A DNA stretch of 64,000 nt, from NCBI GenBank assembly GCA_963555705.1, contig OY743184.1:30142614-30206613 (forward strand), written 5' to 3'. The notes under the pieces are model-generated. The model was not told where the DNA came from and ran no database searches. It saw only the letters and a program-made list of their open reading frames with translations. The stretch's first letter is position 1; every line of letters begins with the position of its first letter. The translations under genes and the position numbers were made by a program. Positions 56,291-64,000 of this stretch are shown here, piece after piece. This DNA comes from Ligustrum vulgare. Its lineage: Eukaryota; Streptophyta; Magnoliopsida; Lamiales; Oleaceae.

Positions 56291-58086
56291 CATATTCCCC
56301 CTAATTTTAATTAATGTACATTTTTTAATATTTTATTTCTATTCGTTTAAGTTTTGTCAATAAAAATATTTTTCATACGTACATAATCTAAACTCTTCAC
56401 TTTCTCCCTATAAAATATTTTAAATAAAATAAAAAACACTCATATAATTTGTGATTTCCGACACATCCTTCAATTAATGAGAGAAAAAGAAAAAAAATTG
56501 TACTTTTTGTAAATGCTTATAATAATTTTTTTTTTAAAAGAAATAATAATAAATCGAAAAGGTCCTGATGGGAGAAACTTTTTTATTATTATTTTACCTT
56601 CATATATTTTTTGGAATATTTTACCTTCGCATATTTTTTATAATTTCATATTCCCCCCTAGTTTTAATTAATGTACATTTTTATATATTTTATTTCTATT
56701 TGTTTTTGTTTTGTCAATAAAAATATTTTTCATACGTATATAATCTAAATTCATCAGTTTCTCCCTATAAAATGTTTTAAATAAAATCAACAACTCTCAT
56801 ATAATTTATGATTTTCGACACGTCCTTCAATTAACGAGAGAAAAAGAAAAAAATGGGTACTTTTTGTAAATGCTTATAATAATTTTGTTTAAAAAAAAAA
56901 GAAAAAGAAAAAGAAAACAAAACCAAAAAGGTCTAAATGGGAGAAACATTTTTATTATTATTTTTACATCATATATTTTTTTTAATATTTTACCATCGCA
57001 TATTTTTAATAATTTCATATTCACCCTGAGTATTAAATAATGTACATTTTTAAATATTTTATTTCTATTCGTTTTAGTTTTGTCAATAAAAATATTTTTA
57101 ATACGTACATAATCTAAACTCTTCACTCTTTCCCTATAAAATATTTTAAATAAAATAAAAAACACTCATATAATTTATGATTTCCGACACGTCCTTCAAT
57201 TAATGACAGAAAAGATAAAAAATTTTACTTTTTGTAAATGCTTATAATAATTTTTTTTTTTCAAAAAAATAAAAATAAATCTAAAAGGTCCTAATGGGTG
57301 AAACTTTTTTATTATTATTTTACCCTAATTTATTTTTTTGAATATTTTACCCTCGCATATTTTTTATAATTTCATATTCCCCCATAGTTTTAATTAATGT
57401 ATATTTTTAAATATGTTATTTCTATTTGTTTTATTATTGTCCGTAAAAATATTTTTCATACGTATATAATCTAAACTCTTCACTTTCTCCCTATAAAATA
57501 TTTTAAATAAAATCAACAACTCTCATATAATTTATGGTTTCCGACATGTCCTTCAATTAATGAGAGAAAAATAAAAAATTTGTACTTTTTGTAAATGCTT
57601 ATAATAATTTTGTTTAAAGAAATAAAAATAAATCGAAAAGGTCGTGATGGGAGAAACTTTTTTATTATTATTTTACCCTCATATATTTTTTCGAATATTT
57701 TACCCTCGCATATTTTTAATAATTTCATATTCCCCCTAGTTTTAATTAATGTACATTTTTAAATATGCTATTTCTATTTGTTTTATTATTGTCCGTAAAA
57801 ATATTTTTCATACGTATATAATCTAAACTCTTCACTTTCTCCCTATAAAATATTTTAAATAAAATCAACAACTCTCATATAATTTATGGTTTCCGACACG
57901 TCCTTCAATTAATGAGAGAAAAAGAAAAAATTTGTACTTTTTGTAAATGCTTATAATAATTTTTTTTAAAGAAATAAAAATAAATCGAAAAGGTCGTGTG
58001 GGAGAAACTTTTTTATTATTATTTTACCCTCATATTTTTTTTTGAATATTTTACCCTCGCATATTTTTAATAATTTCATATTCCCC
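56291..58086. repeat. Terminal satellite monomers before the retrotransposon
   Basis: About five monomers share aataaatcgaaaaggtc and attccccctag variants. The two between about 57.25 and 57.97 kb are nearly identical to each other. The last monomer is interrupted after catattcccc at 58086, where an intact neighbour reads catattccccctag, so the LTR element sits inside this box. Confidence 0.8.
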
Positions 58087-58324
58087 TGATGAGTTCCGGA
58101 GTGGCTCGAAGAGCGTTGACCCGTTGCGCGTGCCCGTAGGACCAATAACGAGGCAAAGAGCCAAAAGAATCAAGCAGGTAATGCAAGGATTCATGCAAGC
58201 GTGGATGGATGAGTGTTCGAGTGCAAAGACCTCATTTACGTTGCATAACAAAGTGGAAGAGGAACCAAAGTTATTACTATGCATTTGGATCAAAGAACAA
58301 CAAGAAATTGAGGCAGAAGCAGTC

Positions 58325-58606
58325 TCACGGCCATAACACCCCTTTTTACGGCCGTAAAATCAACATGGCGAAATTGGACAGAAAGGCCATTACGGCCGTA
58401 ACATATCATCTCACGGCCGTAACTGAAGTATAAGAACTTACGGCCGTAATCAAATTCTCACGGCCGTAACCAAAATTTTGTAACTTTTATTTTTGTTCAG
58501 AAGGTCACTTATAGCCGTAAAATAACTTGTCATGGCCGTAAATTGTGTTTTGAATTTTTAGACTGTAAGTTGCTTACGGCCGTAAACTTAAAAGTTACGG
58601 CCGTAA
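58325..58606. promoter_or_regulatory. Cluster of ten TTACGGCCGTAA-like palindromic motifs in U3
   Basis: Exact TTACGGCCGTAA, a perfect 12-bp palindrome, occurs at 58346, 58390, 58438, 58574 and 58595. One- or two-base variants occur at 58325, 58411, 58458, 58509 and 58530. Spacings are irregular (11-65 bp), so this is not a simple tandem repeat. The CG-rich cores stand out in AT-rich surroundings. The position upstream of the TATA-like box fits enhancer or transcription-factor sites, but no known binding protein is claimed. Each core also holds two CpG sites that could be methylation targets. Confidence 0.75.
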
Positions 58607-58690
58607 CTGAGCGCAGAAAATTAAACCTAGTTTAGGCGTTTTAGGGTAGTTTTAATTCTAGTTATTTTTGGTTACTTTATTTTGTTAGCC

Positions 58691-58699
58691 TATTTATAT
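58691..58699 (+). promoter_or_regulatory. TATA-like box of the LTR promoter
   Basis: The sequence tatttatat lies 320 bp before the LTR end and downstream of the palindrome cluster, a normal U3 position. Transcription would begin about 25-35 bp downstream, near 58720-58735, which would set the U3/R border. No start site is directly visible. Confidence 0.5.
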
Positions 58700-59012
58700 G
58701 GCTTCATTCAGCATTGTAAAAGACAACTTTTATTCTTGAGATTAATGATATTGAAGGTGAGATATTCCCTTAATTTTCTTCTTGTTCTCGTTGAACAAAT
58801 TCGAACTTATCAAAGGATTTGACAACCTTTGTGGCGTTCCCCCTTTGTGGTTCTTATCTCCGCATCGTAATGGGTTTTGGGTTTAATATACCCATAGTTC
58901 TTGTGTCGTGAGGTCGGGGTTGCATTGTTATCGTCTACTAATTTGGATTTTAGAGCTTTCCGGCGTTTAATTCCGCGTGTTCTCGGTGATCCCCATATCG
59001 GATCACATCATC

Positions 59013-59024
59013 TGGTATCAGAGC
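59013..59024 (+). promoter_or_regulatory. Primer-binding site for initiator tRNA-Met
   Basis: tggtatcagagc lies two bases after the LTR end. It is complementary to the 3' end (including CCA) of plant initiator tRNA-Met, the usual minus-strand primer for many plant LTR retrotransposons. Confidence 0.93.
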
Positions 59025-59661
59025 CTGTCTCTAAATCCAAGTATTTAGTATTCCAGTTCTTTTTCTTTTATTTCCAGATTTTTATTCATTAAAAAAAATT
59101 CATTCCAATTTTTGTTTCTTGAAATTCGTCAGAAATTCAAGATTTGCCAATTTCTGTTTCTTGTTCTTTATTGTTCTTGTTGAGTAGCAAAAAAAAAAAA
59201 AAAAAAGAAAGAAAAAAAAAATCTGAAAATTAGCAAAAAAAGTTGTTGATTTGATTCAAGAAATCAAGAAATTTTTTCCAAGATAATTCAAGAAATCTTT
59301 TCTTGGAAAATAATCTTTGGCAAATCTTTCCAACAATCCTTGTTTCCATTAAATTCCTTATTCTTGATTCCATAAAACTTATTCTTGAAATAGAATTCTT
59401 GTTTCCATAATTTCCTTCTTAAACTTCCTAATTCCAATTTTTCCATCAACTTTCCTTATTTGCACTTTGGGGTTTATTCTACAAGGACCAAATCTGTGAC
59501 TAGTTTGATGGGTTCTTTGAGAACGTGGGAAAAAGGGAATAGAGAGGAAAAAGCCAGAGTGGTGAGATTAACAGAGGGAAAAAGCCAAATTGAGTGATAC
59601 ACGAGCGATAAAACACGTGAGAATCTCTATTTAAAATTTTCTCTTTTCTTTAATACTAACC
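59025..59661 (+). other. Untranslated leader of the retrotransposon
   Basis: About 640 bp separates PBS and gag. It has a long A-rich tract at 59189-59221, many TTCTTG/CAAGAA-type strings with local dyad symmetry between 59150 and 59420, and a purine-rich part near 59520-59600 with repeated ggaaaaagcca. Packaging and dimerisation signals are expected in such leaders, but I cannot point to a defined one. No long open frame is present. Confidence 0.6.
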
Positions 59662-60830
59662 ATGTCACAGAAGCATCATCGACAGAAAATGATCTTCAAG
59701 ACTTTAAAATGCTTGCAATGATGGATGAACAGTTTGCAAAATTGGAGGCGAGGTTGGATGCAAAGTTGGAAGCAAAATTTGGTCCACAAGCCGACGTGAA
59801 TGTGGAAAGAGCAAATAATCCGGGGGAGACACGTGGTGCGGGAATTGCTCAACCACGTCAGGAACAACTGCGCAATTTCCCTAATTTACGAAGACCACTA
59901 AGGTATGACTTCAACCCATAATTTAGAGCTAGGAATGAACGTGTTGAAGTTATTGATAGTGATGAAGATAGTGGTGAATTGTCTATTACTAGTGTTGGTA
60001 GGAGACGAGATCGGGGAGAAAGACGTGATAGGGGATATAGGCATGATCGTAGGGATGATGTAGATGGACATGTTGGTAATATAAAAATGTCTATTTCCTC
60101 GTTTCAAGGTAAAAGTAATCCGAAAACTTATTTTGAATGAGAAAAGAGGGTAGAATTGATTTTTGATTGTCATAATTATTCCGAATCTAAAAAGGTTAAA
60201 TTGGCAGTCGTAGAATTTACTGATTATGCTGTAGTATGGTGGGATCAATTGGTTACTAGTAAAAGGAGGAATGGGGAGAGGCCTATTGAAACTTGGGATG
60301 AGTTGAAGGCCCTTATGAGTAAACTATTTGTGCCTGGACATTACTATAGGGATCTCTACCAAAAACTACAAACCCTTTCCCAAGGTAGTAAGAGTGTGGA
60401 GGATTACCATAGAGAGATGGAGGTTGCCATGATTAGGGCAAATATAGAGGAAGACCCGGAGGCAACCATGGCAAGGTTTTTAAGTGGTTTAAATCGAGAT
60501 ATTGCTAATGTTATTGAATTGCAGCATTAAATCGATTTGGAGGAAATGCTTCACATGACCATGAAAGTGGAACGACAACTAAAAAGGAAGAGAACATCAA
60601 AATTCTCTACAAGTTCTAATCCTTTTAATAAGTCTACATGAAGTGGGACTTCTAAAAATGATGGGGTTGTGCAGAAAAATAAATTTGAGGCACCAAAGGG
60701 AAAAGTAGAGCCACCCAACAAAGGTAAAATTGGTTCTGACTCTCAAACTTCTAGGACTAGAGATATTCGTTGTTTTAAATGTTCTGGATTAGGACATATT
60801 TCTTCACAATGTCCAAATAAACGAATATTG
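59662..60830 (+). pseudogene. gag (capsid/nucleocapsid) region, broken by stops
   Basis: This encodes the structural protein that forms the cytoplasmic virus-like particle and binds element RNA. One frame is gag-like from about 59664 onward: a coiled-coil-like acidic/basic N-terminus (59709-59790), an Arg/Asp-rich stretch (60000-60060), a retrotransposon gag core (60100-60510) with paired tryptophans at 60237-60242, and a CCHC zinc knuckle C-X2-C-X4-H-X4-C at 60771-60812. In-frame stops occur at 59919 (TAA), 60138 (TGA), 60528 (TAA) and 60639 (TGA). The ATG at 59662 is out of frame with the body, suggesting a small indel in the first codons; the first in-frame ATG is 59709. Protease follows in the same frame. 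Confidence 0.9.
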
Positions 60831-61403
60831 GTTGTGCGTGATGGGGTATTAAGTTCGGAGGACGAGAAAGAGGAAGAAGTGGAGGATGAGTATAAGTATA
60901 TGCCAGCTCTAGAGGATGTTAGTGAAAATGATGATGGGGACTATGCAGTAGCTAAATCACTTGTCACTAGGAGAGCCCTTAGTACTCAAGTTAAGGTGGA
61001 AGAGTCGGGTGAGCAGCGAGAAAATATATTTCATACTAGGTGCTTTGTGAATAACAAGGTGTGTAGTTTGATAATAGATGGTGGTAGTTGTGCGAACGTT
61101 GCTAGCACTACTCTAGTGGAGAAATTGTGCCTACCTATACTAAAACACCCTAGGCCATATAAGCTACAGTGGTTAAATGAATCGGGTGAGATTAAGGTAA
61201 ATAAACAAGTGGTGGTTGATTTGGCAATTGGGAAATACGAAGATAGGGTGGTTTGCGATGTGGTACCCATGCATGCGGGGCACATCTTGTTGGGCAGGCC
61301 ATGGCAATTCGATAGGAAGGTTATTCATGATGGATTTAAAAATAGGTATACCTTCACTAAGGATGGGAAAAATATCAAACTAATGCCTTTGTCACCTCAA
61401 TAG
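60831..61403 (+). pseudogene. Aspartic protease region of gag-pol
   Basis: Retroviral-type aspartic protease matures the gag-pol polyprotein and acts as a dimer, one catalytic Asp per subunit. The open stretch from 60669 to 61403 carries the zinc knuckle, then a very acidic linker (60855-60950), then the active-site segment LIIDGGSCANVAS with the catalytic Asp codon at 61077-61079. Asp-Gly-Gly in place of Asp-Ser/Thr-Gly is seen in this plant group. A hydrophobic HILLGRPW segment near 61278-61301 fits the C-terminal flap/core strand. A TAG at 61401 ends the stretch, while coding sequence continues in frame beyond it. Confidence 0.85.
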
Positions 61404-61447
61404 GTCTATGAAGACCAATTGAAATTAAAAAGTGAGGAAGAGAGAAA

Positions 61448-61581
61448 GAGGGTCGGGACCACGATCCCGGAAAAAGGAGAGTTGAGTGAACATAAGAGGG
61501 TCGGGACCACGATCCCCAAAAAAGGAGAGTTGTGTGAAAAATCGAGAGTTGGGACCACGATCCCAGAAAAAGGAGAGGGTG
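61448..61581 (+). repeat. Three 48-bp repeats encoding a 16-residue unit between protease and RT
   Basis: The unit RVGTTIP(E/K)KGE with variable ends is repeated three times, the nucleotide repeats beginning near 61451, 61499 and 61547 (exact 48-bp steps). The frame is kept. The segment is rich in Lys, Glu and Gly and is likely a flexible linker of the polyprotein. The repeat looks like in-frame slippage in a region without structural constraint. Confidence 0.85.
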
Positions 61582-61739
61582 TGAAGAGTGACAGTAAAAA
61601 TAAAAGAGAGAAAACAAAAGTGAGCTTCTACGCAAAACAAAGTGATATCACCAAAGCTATTTCTACAAATAACCCAGTGATTTTACTAATGTACAAGGAA
61701 TCCCTCCTTGTACTTGATGAAGCTAACCACTCCCTCCCC

Positions 61740-62560
61740 AGTTTAGCTGTGTCTCTTTTGCAGGAATTTGCAGATTTATTTTCCAAGGAAATTCCTAGTG
61801 GGCTGCCACCAATTCAAGGGATTGAACACCAGATTGACTTCGTGCCGGGAGCAGTCATTCCAAACAGGCCAGCTTATAGGAGCAATCCCGAAGAGACCAA
61901 AGAGCTACAAAAGCATGTTGAAGAGCTGTTGAAAAAGGGCTATGTTCGGGAAAGCATGAGCCCATGTGCAGTACCAGTTCTGTTAGTACCTAAAAAGGAT
62001 GAGACTTGGAGGATGTGTGTGGATTGTAGAGCAGTCAACAATATTACGGTAAAGTATCGCCATCCCATACCTAGACTTGATGACACGCTTGATGAACTAT
62101 ATGGTGCTAGTATGTTTAGCAAAATAGACCTTAAGAGTGGTTATCACCAAATTCGTATGAAAGAAGGTGATGAATGGAAAACCGCCTTCAAAACCAAATA
62201 TGGTTTATATGAATGGATGGTTATGCCATTCGGCCTCTCAAATGCACCTAACACTTTTATGAGACTAATGAATCATGTTTTACGTGCTTACATTGGTAGA
62301 TTTGTTGTGGTATACTTTGATGACATTTTGGTATATAGTAAGAACTTAGGTGATCACATTAAACATTTAAGATCTGTTTTGGAAGTGTTGAAAACTGAAA
62401 AACTATATGCTAATTTTAAAAAGTGTACTTTTTGCATGGAAAATGTAATTTTTCTTGGGTTTGTTGTTAGTGCTAATGATGTTGAGGTAGATGAGGAGAA
62501 AATTCGTGCTATTAAAGAATGACCAACTCCCAAAAGTATTACGGAGGTTAGGAGCTTCCA
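61740..62560 (+). pseudogene. Reverse transcriptase domain
   Basis: This domain copies element RNA into cDNA in the virus-like particle. Visible Ty3/gypsy landmarks in order are a GIEHQIDFVPG segment (61818-61850), a PCAVPVLLVPKKD segment (61960-61998), KIDLKSGYHQI with the first catalytic Asp at 62127-62129, MPFGLSNAP (62223-62249), and YFDDILVYSKN with the catalytic Asp pair at 62319-62324. All three catalytic aspartates are intact. A TGA at 62520, where this family has Trp just before a Pro-Thr-Pro turn, interrupts the RT-to-RNase H connection. The frame continues unchanged after it. Confidence 0.93.
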
Positions 62561-62564
62561 CGGG

Positions 62565-63110
62565 TTGGCTGGGTTTTATAGGAAATTTGTTAAAGACTTT
62601 AGCACACTTGCAGCACCACTCACAGAGATAGTTAAGAAAAGTGTAGGATTCCATTGGGGGGTAGTACAAGAAAATGCTTTTAAAGTGCTTAAGGATAGGT
62701 TATGTTCTGCACCGGTTTTAGCTTTACCTAACTTTAACCAAACCTTTGAGATTGAATGTGATGCATCAGGAATAGGGATCGGAGCTGTTCTTATGCAGGA
62801 AAAAAGGCCGATTGCATTTTTCAGTGAAAAGTTGAGTGGGTCAGTTTTGAATTATCCTACCTACGACAAGGAGCTTTATCCTCTTGTTCGTGCCTTGGAG
62901 ACATGACTGCACTATCTGTGGCCAAAGGAATTCGTCATACACACTGACCACGAGTCAATGAAGCACCTCAAGGGACAAGGTAAGCTAAACAAAAGACACA
63001 CCCGTTGGATGAAATATATTGAGACTTTTCCATACGTCATTCGCTATAAGCAAGGTAAGGAAAATGTGGTAGTAGATGCCCTTTCTCGCAGGTACGTACT
63101 TCTAAACTCT
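62565..63110 (+). pseudogene. RNase H domain
   Basis: RNase H degrades the RNA strand of the RNA:DNA hybrid during cDNA synthesis. After a [11 protein letters not shown] segment (62571-62603) the domain shows IECDASG with Asp at 62760-62762, [13 protein letters not shown] with Glu at 62871-62873, and [11 protein letters not shown] with Asp at 62946-62948, the expected acidic residues in order. A TGA at 62904 replaces what is normally a Trp codon directly after the ALET motif. The C-terminal DALSRR motif that closes this region in Ty3/gypsy pol is at 63075-63092. No frameshift is seen here. Confidence 0.9.
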
Positions 63111-64000
63111 TTAAATGCGAAGTTGCTTGGGTTCGAGTATATAAAAGGTATGTATGTTGATGACCCTGATTTTTCTACCATTTATGCTTCATGTGAAAAT
63201 GGTGCAATTGATAAATTTTATAAGCATGATGGCTATTTATTTAGAGAAAGTAAACTTTGTTTGCCTAATTGTTCTATGCGTGAATTGCTAGTGCGTGAGG
63301 CTCATGGTGGGGGGGGGAGGGGGTTAATGGGACACTTTGGTGTTATTAAGACTTTAGAAACTTACAAGAGCACTTTTATTGGCCTAAAATGAAAAGGGAT
63401 GTTCACCGTATTTGTGAAAGGTGCATAACTTGTAAGCAATCTAAGTCTAGAGTCTTACCACAAGGTTTGTATACACCTTTGCCTGTACCTAATGAACCTT
63501 GTGTAGATATATCTATGGATTTTGTGTTAGGTTTGCCTAGGACAAAAAAGGGTAGAGACTCGATATTTGTGGTGGTAGACAGATTTAGCAAATGACACAT
63601 TTTATTCCTTGTAATAAAACTGATGACGCAACAAACATAGCTGACATATTCTTTAGGGAGGTTGTAAGACTCCATGGGATACCTAGGAGTATTGTGTCTG
63701 ATAGGGATGTTAAGTTCCTAAGCTACTTTTGGAAAGTCTTGTGGGGAAAAATGGGTACTAAATTGTTATTTTCTACTACATGTCACCCGCAAACTGATGG
63801 TCAAACGAAGGTAGTTAATAGGACATTAATCCAACTTTTGTGCACTATAATAAATAAGAATTTAAAAAGTTGGGAGGAATGTTTGTCATTTGTGGAATTT
63901 GCTTATAATCGGTCTGTGCATTCTACTACTTCATGTTCACCTTTTGAAGTTGTTTATGGTTTCAACCCGCTAACTCCTTTTGATTTAATTCCTTTACCTG
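63111..64000 (+). pseudogene. Integrase domain, frameshifted, C-terminus outside the window
   Basis: Integrase inserts the cDNA into the host genome. The HHCC zinc finger has His at 63303-63305 and 63333-63335, and CERC at 63413-63424. Between them a G-rich run (nine G, A, five G at 63309-63323) appears to add in-frame residues, and a 1-bp loss near 63364 shifts the frame. A further 1-bp loss near 63592 shifts it again; after that the frame is open from about 63595 to the window edge. In the catalytic core the first Asp (MDFVLGL) is at 63518-63520 and the second (SDRD) at 63700-63702. The position of the D-35-E glutamate, 35 residues later in GQTKVVNR, is Lys (AAG at 63808-63810). This copy could not have an active integrase. 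Confidence 0.9.

Larger units (their letters stand above)
2160..58086. repeat. ~355-bp AT-rich satellite array, about 155-160 monomers, head to tail
   Basis: The anchor ttcaattaatgagag recurs every ~345-366 bp through the whole interval, for example at 3133, 3499, 3856, 4208, 4571, 4925 and 5288. Monomers share ordered boxes: the anchor; an A/T homopolymer junction; aaaaggtcttaatgggag; accctcatatatttttt; tttttaataatttcatatt; aatatttttcatacg; and atataatctaaactctt. All monomers have the same orientation. The array starts at about 2160 with a truncated monomer and is cut at 58086 by an LTR retrotransposon. A monomer of about two nucleosome lengths in a long homogeneous array is typical of plant centromeric or subtelomeric satellites. 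I do not recognise the family. The short open frames inside it are repeated translations of the same monomer and show no sign of selection. Confidence 0.97.
58087..59010 (+). repeat. 5' LTR, 924 bp
   Basis: The boundaries are set by TGATG at the left and CATCA at the right, a perfect 5-bp inverted pair with the canonical TG...CA ends. The right end is followed by two bases and then the PBS. The left end falls where the satellite monomer stops abruptly. The LTR holds a U3 region with ten CGGCCG-centred motifs and a TATA-like box. Open frames at 58051-58293, 58124-58336 and 58209-58433 overlap on both strands in unrelated frames and are not credible genes. Confidence 0.92.
58087..64000 (+). mobile_element. 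Ty3/gypsy LTR retrotransposon, degenerate, 3' part outside the window
   Basis: The element starts at a TG dinucleotide inside a satellite monomer and runs rightward as 5' LTR, primer-binding site, untranslated leader, gag with a CCHC knuckle, aspartic protease, reverse transcriptase, RNase H and integrase. Integrase downstream of RNase H is the order that defines Ty3/gypsy as opposed to Ty1/copia. Gag and pol lie in one frame. It encoded the proteins for its own copying by reverse transcription, but this copy carries several stops and frameshifts and cannot be autonomous. The base composition is visibly less AT-rich than the satellite. The target-site duplication would be tcccc (58082-58086), which needs the right end for confirmation. 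Exact lineage is not assigned. Confidence 0.96.

Noticed and set aside
2160..58086. Regular direct repeats as a CRISPR array
   Set aside because: The units are ~355 bp of continuous similar sequence, not short repeats separated by unique spacers, and the context is a plant nuclear genome.
2160..58086. A CENP-B-box-like motif in the satellite monomer
   Set aside because: I looked for the TTCG...CGGGA pattern; partial pieces such as ttcgacacgtc occur, but the essential spaced core is absent.
2671..58293. Many open frames of 60-112 codons on both strands within the satellite, with similar products (for example repeated KKFLPLRPF or HLKGLNGRNFF phrases)
   Set aside because: They recur at the monomer period, are built from homopolymers and the same boxes, differ by frame-breaking A/T runs between copies, and overlap on opposite strands. 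They are translations of satellite DNA.
58051..58433. Overlapping short frames on both strands in the LTR as genes
   Set aside because: They overlap each other in different frames, one crosses the satellite/LTR junction, and none matches a known domain.
61401..61403. TAG between protease and RT as a programmed readthrough stop
   Set aside because: It is one of seven similar stops in a decayed copy and can be explained by a CAG-to-TAG transition. No conserved readthrough context could be judged from one copy.
59898..61640. Minus-strand frames inside the gag-pol region
   Set aside because: They are antisense shadows of the plus-strand polyprotein, which is clearly identified by its motifs.

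Overview
The window looks like plant nuclear heterochromatin, probably pericentromeric, centromeric or subtelomeric. It is very AT-rich and mostly one head-to-tail satellite. It also carries a small DNA transposon (MITE) with a TAA target duplication, and a Ty3/gypsy LTR retrotransposon whose primer-binding site matches the 3' end of plant initiator tRNA-Met. I found no host protein-coding gene, rRNA, tRNA or CRISPR array. The species cannot be fixed from the sequence alone.

Layout. 1-2159 is AT-rich flanking DNA. It holds an unrelated ~350-370 bp tandem repeat (three copies), a 90-bp direct repeat and a TG/TA microsatellite, with no recognisable gene. 2160-58086 is a ~56 kb array of a ~355 bp satellite, roughly 155-160 monomers all in one orientation. 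It is layered: diverged monomers at 2.2-6.1 kb; a 4-monomer higher-order repeat (HOR, ~1.42 kb) at 6.1-13.85 kb; a block called X here at 13.86-18.12 kb; a mixed zone holding the MITE at 18.1-20.9 kb; a very regular 5-monomer HOR (~1.77 kb, ten full periods) at 20.9-39.0 kb; a return to 4-monomer classes at 39.0-42.5 kb; diverged monomers at 42.5-47.9 kb; and an X-like region at 47.9-56.3 kb that includes a second copy of block X 38.16 kb from the first.

The 5-monomer HOR is nested. Diagnostic variants alternate every ~3.54 kb, and two of them recur only every ~7.08 kb, as if the array grew by successive doublings.

58087-64000 is the 5' part of a Ty3/gypsy element inserted into a satellite monomer: a 924-bp 5' LTR, PBS, leader, then gag, protease, RT, RNase H and integrase in that order. 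Gag and pol share one frame, but the copy is dead: seven in-frame stops, two 1-bp frameshifts, and the third catalytic acidic residue of integrase replaced by lysine. The LTR U3 holds ten copies of a 12-bp palindrome-like motif built around CGGCCG. The element runs off the right edge, so the integrase C-terminus, polypurine tract and 3' LTR are not visible.

Many short open frames exist inside the satellite on both strands. They are recurring translations of the same monomer and are not annotated as genes.
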